Below are positions 7,522 through 14,141 of a stretch of 19,503 bases of DNA, piece after piece. Origin of the DNA: Bradyrhizobium sp. (GTDB taxonomy: Bacteria > Pseudomonadota > Alphaproteobacteria > Rhizobiales > Xanthobacteraceae); NCBI GenBank assembly GCA_028290305.1, contig JAQGKC010000367.1:1-19503 (forward strand), read 5' to 3'. How positions within the stretch are numbered: the first letter of the stretch is position 1; every line of letters begins with the position of its first letter. The position numbers were made by a program, and so were the translations under genes. A model generated the notes under the pieces. The model saw only the letters and a list, made by a program, of their open reading frames with translations, was not told where the DNA came from and ran no database searches.

Positions 7522-7690
7522 CGTCCTCCCTGACGTTCTGGCCGAGGCTCAGGCAGTCTTTTGTAGGGCAGCTTCTTGAGCCGTCGGATTAAATGCAGGC
7601 GCAGTATGCACGATTGAAAGGACGTTGCCAGCGACGCCTTCGTTGGTATTTTCCGCAGAGCGGAAGAAGCTTCGGCGTCTGGGTTCCGGT

Positions 7691-7705
7691 TTCGCGAGAC
7701 GCGAA
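7691..7705. promoter_or_regulatory. Short perfect dyad in the divergent regulator/binding-protein intergenic region
   Basis: TTCGCG and CGCGAA flank AGA, a 15-bp site lying about 75 bp before the AraC-type gene and 170 bp before the binding-protein gene. It could be an operator, but AraC-family proteins more often bind direct repeats, so this is tentative. Confidence 0.25.
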
Positions 7706-7779
7706 CGAGCGCAAGGACTGTCAAATGAAGCGCACGGAAAACGATCATGATGCGGGCGCTTCGGACGGAGACATTGTTG

Positions 7780-8613
7780 ATGAATCCTGCCCAGAAAGCG
7801 CTCTGGTTTATCGAAAGCCATCTCGCTGACGAGTTGACCCTCGATGAGATCTCGGCGATCGGTGGAATCTCGCGCTTCCATATGGTTCGGGCGTTCGCCG
7901 CTGCGACGGGGCTGTCGGTCATGCGTTACGTGCGTGCCCGGCGCCTCAGCGAAGCGGCGCGCGCTCTCGCGAACGGCGCACCCGATATCCTTACCCTCGC
8001 GCTGAACGCGGATTACGGCTCCCACGAAGCATTCACCCGTGCGTTCCGCGACCATTTCGGGGTCACGCCCGAAATGGTCCGCGCTGCAGCACATCTCGAT
8101 AATCTCAAGCTTCAGGAGCCGATCGTCATGGATTCAACCGTTCTCGACAGTCTTCAAGCGCCGCGTTTCCAGACCAGCAAGCCGCTTCTCATCGCCGGCA
8201 TCGGCGAGCGCTATACCTGCGAAAGCGGCGCCGCCATTCCCGGTCAGTGGCAGCGCTTTCACCAGGAGGTTCAGAAGATTCCCGACCGGATCGGGCAGGT
8301 CGCCTACGGCGTCTGCTGCAACGGCGATGATGCAGGGAATTTCGATTATATCGCCGGCGTCGAAGTGTCCGATTTCTCTGACCTACCGCGCGAATTCGCT
8401 CGCGTTCGGATTCCCGAACAGAAATATGCGGTCTTTACCCACAGTGACCACATTTCGACCATTCGCCGCACCGTCAACACGATCTGGAATCACTGGCTGC
8501 CGGCGTCCGGCCTTAAAGCAGCCGACGCACCCAACTTCGAACGTTACGACGAGAACTTCGATCCACTCACCGGCAATGGCGGTCTGGAGATTTGGGTGCC
8601 GGTCAGGGAATAG
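7780..8613 (+). CDS. AraC-family transcriptional regulator with GyrI-like effector domain
   Basis: The 277-residue protein has its DNA-binding domain at the N-terminus (Rob-like order). The first helix-turn-helix is at about residues 20-42 (LTLDEISAIGGISRFHMVRAF). The second is at about 70-100 (LALNADYGSHEAFTRAFRDH), with the signature GVTPEMVR. Residues from about 120 form a GyrI-like small-molecule-binding domain ending LEIWVPVRE, typical of regulators that sense drugs or hydrophobic ligands. The ATG at 7780 has GGAG nine bases upstream; an in-frame ATG at 7747 lacks a good site. Possible targets are the divergent binding protein or the downstream SMP-30 gene (149 bp away); this is inference. 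Confidence 0.88.
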   Translation: MNPAQKALWFIESHLADELTLDEISAIGGISRFHMVRAFAAATGLSVMRYVRARRLSEAARALANGAPDILTLALNADYGSHEAFTRAFRDHFGVTPEMVRAAAHLDNLKLQEPIVMDSTVLDSLQAPRFQTSKPLLIAGIGERYTCESGAAIPGQWQRFHQEVQKIPDRIGQVAYGVCCNGDDAGNFDYIAGVEVSDFSDLPREFARVRIPEQKYAVFTHSDHISTIRRTVNTIWNHWLPASGLKAADAPNFERYDENFDPLTGNGGLEIWVPVRE

Positions 8614-8656
8614 GCCGCACGCGGGGCTGCCCTGCGGAGGCATCGCCGGTCATTGC

Positions 8657-8709
8657 TTGGCAATCGATGGCGACTTTGCCATAACTTCGCGCAACGAAAA
8701 TGTTGCGCG
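8657..8709 (+). promoter_or_regulatory. Candidate promoter of the SMP-30 gene with a dyad at the start site
   Basis: TTGGCA (8657-8662) and CATAAC (8680-8685) are spaced by 17 bp and resemble sigma-70 -35 and -10 boxes. Immediately after them, CGCGCAAC (8688-8695) and GTTGCGCG (8702-8709) form a perfect 8-bp dyad with a 6-nt spacer, covering the expected transcription start. That position suits a repressor operator or a 5' mRNA hairpin. Confidence 0.4.
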
Positions 8710-8762
8710 CGCGGGATTGAGCCTGAACTCCGCCGGCGCCTAAGAAAAGCCGGGAGGGTTTC

Positions 8763-9692
8763 ATGCCCAATGTTCGCGTTCTCGCCACCGGTCTCGAATT
8801 CCCGGAAGGGCCGGTGGTGATGCCGGACGGGTCGGTGGTGCTGGTCGAAATCCGCGGCCGGCGGCTGACGCGAGTGTGGCCCGACGGACGCAAGCAGGTG
8901 GTCGCGGAAATTCCGGGCGGCCCCAATGGCGCGGCAATGGGGCCCGACGGCAAAATCTATATCTGCAATAACGGCGGCTTCGGCTGGGTCCCGTCACGCG
9001 GCACCCTGATGCCGGGTGCGCCCGAGCCTCACGAATACATCGGTGGTTCGATCCAGCGTGTCGACCTCACGACCGGCAAGGTCGAAACCTTGTTCGACAA
9101 ATGCGGCGAGCATCCCCTGAAGGGGCCGAACGATCTGGTGTTCGACAGACACGGCGGGCTTTGGTTCACCGATCTCGGCAAGCGCCGCCCGCGCGACATG
9201 GATGTCGGCGCGTTCTACTACATGAAGCCCGGGGCCAGGGAAGTGGTCGAAGGCGTGTTCGGCATGCTGCCCGCCAATGGCATCGGATTGTCGCCGGACG
9301 AGAACACGGTCTACGTCGCGGAGACGCCGACGGCGCGGCTGTGGGCGTTCGATCTGTCCGCGCCCGGCGAGGTCAGACCACGCGATGTGATCTATCGCGG
9401 CGAGCGCGGCAAGCCGATCGCGGGCCTCGGCGGCTATCAGATGTTCGACTCACTCGCGGTGGAAGCGTCCGGCAATGTCTGCGTAGCGACCCTGATATCC
9501 GGCTGTATTTCGGTGATCGCGCCTGACGGCACCGTCGTCGAGCAGGTGCCGACCGGCGACCGCGTCACGACCAACATCGCCTTCGGCGGGCCTGACCTGA
9601 AGACCGCTTACATCACGCTGTCCGGCAAGGGCGAACTGATCGCGATGGACTGGGCACGGCCCGGCCTGCCGCTGAATTTTCTGAACAAATGA
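8763..9692 (+). CDS. SMP-30/gluconolactonase-family (LRE) beta-propeller protein
   Basis: The 309-residue, six-bladed beta-propeller is of the SMP-30/gluconolactonase/LRE type. These are calcium- or zinc-dependent hydrolases of sugar lactones and related esters. Likely metal ligands are visible: Glu15 (EFPEGPV), Asn123 (GPNDLVFD), Asn172 (ANGIGLSPDE) and Asp229 (FDSLAVEASGN). No signal peptide, so cytoplasmic. The ATG at 8763 is preceded by GGGAGGG. It is the first of three plus-strand genes ending in a GMC oxidoreductase. A dehydrogenase that makes a lactone plus a lactonase that opens it would be a natural pair, but the substrate is not known. Confidence 0.9.
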   Translation: MPNVRVLATGLEFPEGPVVMPDGSVVLVEIRGRRLTRVWPDGRKQVVAEIPGGPNGAAMGPDGKIYICNNGGFGWVPSRGTLMPGAPEPHEYIGGSIQRVDLTTGKVETLFDKCGEHPLKGPNDLVFDRHGGLWFTDLGKRRPRDMDVGAFYYMKPGAREVVEGVFGMLPANGIGLSPDENTVYVAETPTARLWAFDLSAPGEVRPRDVIYRGERGKPIAGLGGYQMFDSLAVEASGNVCVATLISGCISVIAPDGTVVEQVPTGDRVTTNIAFGGPDLKTAYITLSGKGELIAMDWARPGLPLNFLNK

Positions 9693-9719
9693 TGATTGGC
9701 GAAAAGGGATACTCAATTT

Positions 9720-9806
9720 CGTCATTGCGAACGCAAGCGAAGCAATCCAGAAAGCTGGAAGCACGAGGGCTGGATTGCTTCGTCGCTGACGCTCCTCGCA
9801 ATGACG
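9720..9806. repeat. Interspersed palindromic (REP-like) repeat, copy 2
   Basis: The repeat is bounded by CGTCATTGCGA (9720-9730) and TCGCAATGACG (9796-9806), perfect inverted ends, with AGCAATCCAG and CTGGATTGCTTC inside. It belongs to the same family as 815-945 but has a much shorter centre. It sits between the SMP-30 stop and the acetyltransferase start, and would form a long hairpin in a shared transcript. Confidence 0.88.
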
Positions 9807-9827
9807 ATCCAGGGAACGGGGTATTCG

Positions 9828-10421
9828 ATGGCCTGGCTTGAACCTGTCACCTTGCGCGGCCCCCACGCGCGGCTTGAGCCCTTGTCGCAAGATCAATGCG
9901 ACGGGCTGACCGAGGCGGTGACGGACGGCGAACTGTGGAAGCTCTGGTACACTTTTGTTCCGCGGCCCGAAGATATGCGCAAGGAGATTGACCGCCGTCT
10001 CGGCCTGCAGGCGTCGGGCGCGATGCTGCCATGGACGGTTTTCGATGCCGACGGCAAAATCGCCGGCATGACGACCTATATGAACGTCGATGCGCCGAAC
10101 CGGCGCGTCGAGATCGGTTCGACCTGGTATGCCAAGCGTGTGCAGCGCAGCGGAGTCAACACCCAGTGCAAATTGCTGTTGCTCACCCATGCGTTCGAAA
10201 AGCTCGATAGCATCGCAGTCGAATTCCGTACGCATTTTTTCAATCATCAGAGCCGGCGCGGCATCGAGCGGTTAGGGGCAAAGCTCGACGGTATCCTGCG
10301 CAGTCACATGATTGCGCCGAACGGCACGCTGCGCGACACCGTGGTCTACAGCATCATCGCCAGCGAATGGCCGACGGTGAAGGCGCATCTGACCTATCAA
10401 TTGAATGAAAAGCCGCGGTAG
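9828..10421 (+). CDS. GNAT-family N-acetyltransferase (RimJ/RimL-like)
   Basis: The 197-residue protein has the Acetyltransf_3 (RimJ/RimL) layout: N-terminal RLEPLSQDQCDGL, central beta strands PWTVFDADGKIAGMTTYMN and VEIGSTWYAKRVQRSGVNT (acetyl-CoA pyrophosphate loop region), then the terminal EFRTHFFNHQSRRGIERLGA block typical of this group. Family members acetylate N-terminal or small-molecule amines; the substrate is unknown. The open frame extends upstream to a TTG, but that part translates the palindromic repeat. The ATG at 9828, with AGGGAA upstream, gives the family N-terminus. The GMC gene starts 24 bases after its stop, so co-transcription is likely. Confidence 0.9.
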   Translation: MAWLEPVTLRGPHARLEPLSQDQCDGLTEAVTDGELWKLWYTFVPRPEDMRKEIDRRLGLQASGAMLPWTVFDADGKIAGMTTYMNVDAPNRRVEIGSTWYAKRVQRSGVNTQCKLLLLTHAFEKLDSIAVEFRTHFFNHQSRRGIERLGAKLDGILRSHMIAPNGTLRDTVVYSIIASEWPTVKAHLTYQLNEKPR

Positions 10422-10445
10422 CAAGCGGCCGATGCCGGAACGGAC

Positions 10446-12098
10446 ATGATGGATACATTCGACTATGTGATCGTAGGCGCGGGCTCCGCCGGAAGCGTGC
10501 TGACCAACCGGCTAAGCGAAGATGCCGGCACCAGCATCTGCGTGCTCGAAGCCGGACCCAGCGACTGGCATCCCTACATCCATTTGCCGGCCGGCTTCAT
10601 CAAGACCTTTCACATGAAGAGCATCAACTGGGCTTACCAGCAGGAGCCGGGCCCCTGGACCGGCGGCCGCAGCATCTACGCGCCGCGCGGCAAGACGCTC
10701 GGCGGCTCCTCCTCGATCAATGGCCACATCTACAATCGTGGCCAGCGCCAGGATTTCGACACCTGGGCCCAGCTCGGCAATCGCGGCTGGGGCTATCCGG
10801 ATGTGCTGCCCTATTTCAAGCGGCTGGAGCGGCGCATCGGCGAGGGCGAAGACGCGTTTCGCGGGCGCGACGGCAATCTGACCGTCACCACCATGGACTG
10901 GAAGGATCCGCTCTGCGAAGCGTTCATGGCCGGTGCAATAAGCCTCGGCATTCCGCGCAACCCCGATTACAACGGCTCGATCCAGGAGGGCGTGTCCTAC
11001 GCCCAGCGCACCATTAAAAATGGCCTGCGCGTCAGCGCGGCGACGGCGTTTTTGCATCCCGCGATGAAACGGCCGAATGTCCACGTGCGGACGCATGCGC
11101 ATGCGACCGACATCATATTCGAAGGCAAGCGCGCGGTCGGCGTGCGCTACGTCAAGGGCGGGAAGGGCGGCACACTGGTCGAAGTGCGCGCCAGCAAGGA
11201 AGTGATCCTCGCCGGCGGCACCTACAACTCGCCGCAGCTCCTGCAATTGTCGGGCATAGGATCGCCGGAGCTGCTGGCCTCGCTCGGCATCGAGGTGCGC
11301 CACGCGTTATCAGGCGTCGGCGAGGGATTGCAGGACCACTACGCGCCACGTTCGGTCGCCCGCGTCAAGAACATCAAAACCATCAACGAGCGCCGGCGCG
11401 GCCTCAGCCTCGCAATGGAGGCGATCAAATGGGCCACGACGCGGCGCGGTCTGCTCTCGCTGTCGCCGACGATGGTGTACTGCTTCTGGCACTCCGGCGA
11501 GACCACCGAGAGCTCCGATCTGCAACTGACGTTTACGCCCGCAAGTTACAAGGAGGGCGTGCAGGGACAACTCGAAGACCGACCCGGGATGACGGTCGCG
11601 TCCTGGCAGCAGCGGCCTGAAAGCCGCGGCTATGTCCACGCCCGCTCGGCCAATCCGTTCGATCCGCCGATCATCCAGACCAACTATCTGGCCGAAGAGC
11701 TCGATCGCCGCACTGTCGTCGCCGGCATGAAGCTGGCGCGGCGTCTGCTCGCCTCTGCGCCACTCGCGCCCTATTACGCGTATGAGGATTTCCCCGGACC
11801 TGACGTGCAGACCGACGATGAATTCCTCGCCGCGGCGACGCAGCGCGGCACCACGACGTTCCATCCAGGATGTACCTGCCGCATGGGACCGGCTGACGCC
11901 AAATGGGCGGTGGTCGACGATCAGCTACGCGTCCACGGGCTTCAGGGTTTGCGCGTGATCGATGCCTCTATCATGCCGCGGATGATCTCGGCCAATCTCA
12001 ATGCCTCGACCATGATGATCGCCGACAAGGCGTCGGATCTGATCCGCGGCCGCAGCGTGCCGGAGGCGGCCGCTTTTGTCGGTGCAACCAACATCTGA
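10446..12098 (+). CDS. GMC-family FAD-dependent oxidoreductase (choline dehydrogenase-like)
   Basis: The 550-residue enzyme oxidises an alcohol, polyol or choline-like substrate using FAD. The Rossmann motif GAGSAG lies at residues 11-16, followed by CVLEAG. The GMC signature 1 region is PRGKTLGGSSSINGHIYNRG (80-99), and signature 2 is GGTYNSPQLLQLSGIG (about 257-272). The catalytic pair is probably His473 (TTFHPGCTCRMG) and Asn517 (SANLNASTMMIADKAS). No signal peptide, so cytoplasmic. Full length for the family. The start is one of two adjacent ATGs (10446 or 10449). It is the last gene of the SMP-30/GNAT/GMC run. BetA itself is possible, but no betaine-aldehyde dehydrogenase or betI is seen, so I give no symbol. 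Confidence 0.93.
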   Translation: MMDTFDYVIVGAGSAGSVLTNRLSEDAGTSICVLEAGPSDWHPYIHLPAGFIKTFHMKSINWAYQQEPGPWTGGRSIYAPRGKTLGGSSSINGHIYNRGQRQDFDTWAQLGNRGWGYPDVLPYFKRLERRIGEGEDAFRGRDGNLTVTTMDWKDPLCEAFMAGAISLGIPRNPDYNGSIQEGVSYAQRTIKNGLRVSAATAFLHPAMKRPNVHVRTHAHATDIIFEGKRAVGVRYVKGGKGGTLVEVRASKEVILAGGTYNSPQLLQLSGIGSPELLASLGIEVRHALSGVGEGLQDHYAPRSVARVKNIKTINERRRGLSLAMEAIKWATTRRGLLSLSPTMVYCFWHSGETTESSDLQLTFTPASYKEGVQGQLEDRPGMTVASWQQRPESRGYVHARSANPFDPPIIQTNYLAEELDRRTVVAGMKLARRLLASAPLAPYYAYEDFPGPDVQTDDEFLAAATQRGTTTFHPGCTCRMGPADAKWAVVDDQLRVHGLQGLRVIDASIMPRMISANLNASTMMIADKASDLIRGRSVPEAAAFVGATNI

Positions 12099-12401
12099 GA
12101 TCGTAAGGCACATGGCGGTGAAAGGACAAGGATATGCGTAGCATCACGCTCACCGGTCCCCTCACCGCATGTTTTTCGTTGCTACGACGATAGTCGCGCG
12201 CCCCCAATCCAGTGTAATTTCTTGCGCGCTCGATCAGTCGAAACGTGTTGCGATAGTGTGTTTTTTTCCATTGCGCGAAAGCCGATCTCCCTTAGTCAAA
12301 TTCGAGGAGTCGCATGATCTCGAGGGAATTAACGCGGCACGGCAATCGCGCGTCGCTTCGCTCCGTCCCCTTAATCTTTTTTCCTTAAAAACGCGCGATT
12401 C
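12099..12401. other. Intergenic stretch, more A/T-rich than neighbours, no gene recognised
   Basis: Between the GMC stop and the toxin-antitoxin promoter I find no supported gene. The stretch has several T runs (around 12172, 12260 and 12378) and a 7-bp inverted pair, CGTAGCA (12137-12143) and TGCTACG (12180-12186), with a 36-nt gap. Composition shifts visibly toward A/T from about 12170, consistent with the left flank of an acquired toxin-antitoxin module. Confidence 0.4.
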
Positions 12402-12448
12402 TTGCGCGGTCTTCTCTTGAAATATAGCAATATGAACTATAGTTCATA
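12402..12448 (+). promoter_or_regulatory. Toxin-antitoxin promoter with an 18-bp palindromic operator
   Basis: TATGAACTATAGTTCATA at 12431-12448 is a perfect 18-bp palindrome ending 15 bases before the toxin GTG. Candidate promoter boxes are TTGCGC (12402-12407) with TATAGC (12423-12428), or TTGAAA (12417-12422) with TATAGT at the palindrome centre (12438-12443); both have 15-bp spacing. The palindrome is placed as expected for autorepression by the HTH antitoxin encoded downstream. Confidence 0.7.
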
Positions 12449-12463
12449 GAACTAGGAGAGGCA

Positions 12464-12893
12464 GTGCGTATTTTCAAAACCAAGACGCTTGCGAAGTTTA
12501 CTCGCCAAAACGGCATTAGCGACGACAGCCTTGTGGATGCTGTTTATCGCGCCATGCGAGGCCTGATCGACGCGGACCTTGGCGGTCAAGTCATCAAGCA
12601 ACGGGTGGCAAGGCCCGGGGCAGGGGAGGAGAGGCGGCTTTCGTTTGTTGGTCGGTTTCGGCACTGATCGAGCCGTCTTCCTTTATGCCTTCGCCAAAAA
12701 CGAACGAGAAAACATCAGCAACGGAGAGTTGTTAACGCTACGTGAAATCGCCGCGACGTTTCTGAGCGCAAGCAAGGAGGGGATCGCAAAGGCCCTAGCA
12801 GATGGAACTTTAATCGAGGTACAAAATGACAACGAAAACAAAGAAGGCAAAGACCAATCGGCTCACCAAGGAGCTGCTGGAAACCGCACGTGA
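12464..12893 (+). pseudogene. RelE/ParE-family toxin gene disrupted by a +1 frameshift
   Basis: The gene starts at GTG 12464 with AGGAGAGGC just upstream. The first frame gives MRIFKTKTLAKFTRQNGISD to VIKQRVARPG, then runs to a premature TGA near 12667. The next frame continues with RRGGFRLLVGFGTDRAVFLY and YAFAKNERENI, the conserved second half of a RelE-like toxin (an mRNA-interferase-type fold). Deleting one G from the GGGG run at 12617-12620 joins the halves as RPGQGRRGGFR, about 142 residues in all. The rejoined frame overlaps the antitoxin gene by 68 bases. So the toxin is inactivated here, unless the indel is a sequencing error or is bypassed by slippage on GGGG. Confidence 0.8.
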
Positions 12894-13176
12894 CATGCAC
12901 AAAAGCGGCCTCATGACAAAGGCTGCCCATGACAAAATTACTATGCGTCACTTCGGTGTTTCTGACATTCCCAAGGCGCTCTCGGTGACGATCTCAGGTT
13001 CAGATATCAAGGCGATCCGAGAACAGGCCAAGCTCAGCCAAGCCGTGTTCGCCCGTTACTTGAACGTGACTGCGGGTTATGTGTCGCAACTCGAACGCGG
13101 CGACAAAACTCCTACAGGGCCGGCCTTGGTTCTGCTCAACGTGATCCGTCGCAAGGGCCTCGAAGCGATCCTCTAA
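12826..13176 (+). CDS. HTH (XRE/HigA-like) antitoxin
   Basis: The 116-residue DNA-binding antitoxin has residues 1-55 as a Lys-rich, probably toxin-binding region (LTKELLETARDMHKSGLMTK). Residues 58-112 form an XRE-type helix-turn-helix: SGSDIKAIREQAKLSQAVFA, then VTAGYVSQLERGDKTPTGPA. In such systems the antitoxin neutralises the toxin and represses the shared promoter, here probably through the palindrome at 12431-12448. The toxin-first order and overlapping frames match HigBA-type loci. The ATG at 12826 is preceded by GAGG six bases upstream. It is intact although its toxin partner is frameshifted. Confidence 0.88.
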   Translation: MTTKTKKAKTNRLTKELLETARDMHKSGLMTKAAHDKITMRHFGVSDIPKALSVTISGSDIKAIREQAKLSQAVFARYLNVTAGYVSQLERGDKTPTGPALVLLNVIRRKGLEAIL

Positions 13177-13203
13177 ACGGCTTGCTTCTTGCCGAGCCCT
13201 TTG

Positions 13204-13232
13204 TTCGACACGCCGCAAGCGTGTCGAATTTA
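13204..13232 (+). terminator. Probable intrinsic terminator after the antitoxin gene
   Basis: A perfect 10-bp stem, TTCGACACGC (13204-13213) and GCGTGTCGAA (13219-13228), has loop CGCAA and is followed by TTTAG. It lies 27 bases after the antitoxin stop. It is the first of four hairpins in a row. Confidence 0.6.
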
Positions 13233-13233
13233 G

Positions 13234-13344
13234 TCGGGACGCTCTTCGTCCCGACGCGTTCAGCGCTTCACGGCTCAGGGCAAATTGCAAATCTCCGATT
13301 TGCGATAGGCGGTTTTCGTCTTCAAAAAATGCACCGTAGGTGCA
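13234..13344. repeat. Three further consecutive perfect hairpins; possible recurrent element
   Basis: After the terminator come TCGGGACG/CGTCCCGA (13234-13241, 13247-13254), GCAAATC/GATTTGC (13287-13293, 13297-13303) and TGCACC/GGTGCA (13330-13335, 13339-13344), all perfect, with 3- to 5-nt loops. An 84-codon frame runs through them (13182-13436). Its end, from ATG 13329, would encode 35 residues with a membrane-like stretch VVLAVILCFCIPLALRI, but there is no ribosome-binding site. I recall this sequence as recurring in Bradyrhizobium, so I treat it as an element rather than a gene. 13345-13453 shows nothing else. Confidence 0.5.
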
Positions 13345-13453
13345 AGCCAGTCGTCCTGGCGGTGATATTGTGCTTCTGCATCCCTCTAGCGTTACGGATT
13401 TGGCATGATTTCGCCGCTCGCTTCGAGGGCGTCTGATGTCTCTCCGAACTACT

Positions 13454-14020
13454 TCAGTCTTTCGGCGCCAGCGATTGAAGCCGATCCAACAGGGAATGGC
13501 AGTAGTCCAGCGTTAGCTCTCGATCGCCGTACAGGATGTGATAGATGATCGGTGCGACGACGTGGTCGATCACGTCATCGATATCGAACGGCGTTTCGCC
13601 CCGCGCTTTTGCCCGCGCGACGATGGTTGCCAGGTGTTCGTGGGTAAAGCCCCCGCATTGCACCGAATAGGTTTGCACCGAGGGCGAAAACACCTCCCTG
13701 ATTAAGCTTCGGCCGACGGGGGATGACATTTCTTCCATGAATTGTTCGATGAACACCCGCAGATCTGACGCCACGGCGCCGGTGTCTTCGGGATCCGAAA
13801 TCGGCCTCAACCGCTCCACCGCGACATCCGCAAGCAGCGCTGCGAGATCGCCCCACCGTCGGTAGATCGTCGACGGTGTCACTCCGGCCTCGGCGGCAAT
13901 CTGCGGCACCGTCAGTTCATCGCGATGGGTTTTGGCGCTGAGATGTCGCACCGCCTCATGCACAGCGCTCTGAATTCGGGCGCTGCGCCCCCCGACGCGA
14001 ATGCGTTCTTTGACGACCAC
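13454..14020 (-). CDS. TetR/AcrR-family transcriptional regulator
   Basis: The 188-residue protein has an N-terminal TetR helix-turn-helix at about residues 37-56 (LTVPQIAAEAGVTPSTIYRR), preceded by the usual helix 1 (IQSAVHEAVRHLSAK). The C-terminal part is an all-helical ligand-binding and dimerisation domain. The start is GTG at 14018-14020 with GGAG seven bases upstream. It is divergent from an MFS exporter with 121 bp between the starts, where an imperfect dyad overlaps the exporter's -35 box. The layout predicts that it represses the exporter and is relieved by an exported compound. The ligand is unknown. Confidence 0.92.
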   Translation of the reverse strand: MVVKERIRVGGRSARIQSAVHEAVRHLSAKTHRDELTVPQIAAEAGVTPSTIYRRWGDLAALLADVAVERLRPISDPEDTGAVASDLRVFIEQFMEEMSSPVGRSLIREVFSPSVQTYSVQCGGFTHEHLATIVARAKARGETPFDIDDVIDHVVAPIIYHILYGDRELTLDYCHSLLDRLQSLAPKD

Positions 14021-14065
14021 GCTTTTGCTCCGTGCAACCTTGCCATGTCCACGCGAAGGTTCCGC

Positions 14066-14108
14066 TTAACGCAAATAAGTTGCTTTAAGGCTCTCCCCGT
14101 CCTATAAC
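14066..14108 (+). promoter_or_regulatory. MFS exporter promoter overlapped by a probable TetR operator
   Basis: TTGCTT (14080-14085) and TATAAC (14103-14108), 17 bp apart, form a good sigma-70-type promoter. A 23-bp imperfect dyad at 14066-14088 covers the -35 box. Its arms follow the pattern TTAAnGCAAnT and AnTTGCnTTAA around a central A, with 9 of 11 pairs matching. Size and position suit a TetR dimer site. The exporter's AGGAG follows at 14131. Confidence 0.65.
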
Positions 14109-14141
14109 ACTAACGCTGCATATTAGCTTTAGGAGCCTCAC

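Noticed and set aside
9696..9827. A 44-residue N-terminal extension of the acetyltransferase from a TTG
   Set aside because: The extension translates the palindromic repeat; the ATG at 9828 gives the family N-terminus.
13329..13436. A 35-residue membrane peptide as a real gene
   Set aside because: It has no ribosome-binding site, and its start lies inside a hairpin of a probably repeated element. It is kept only as a possibility within that feature.
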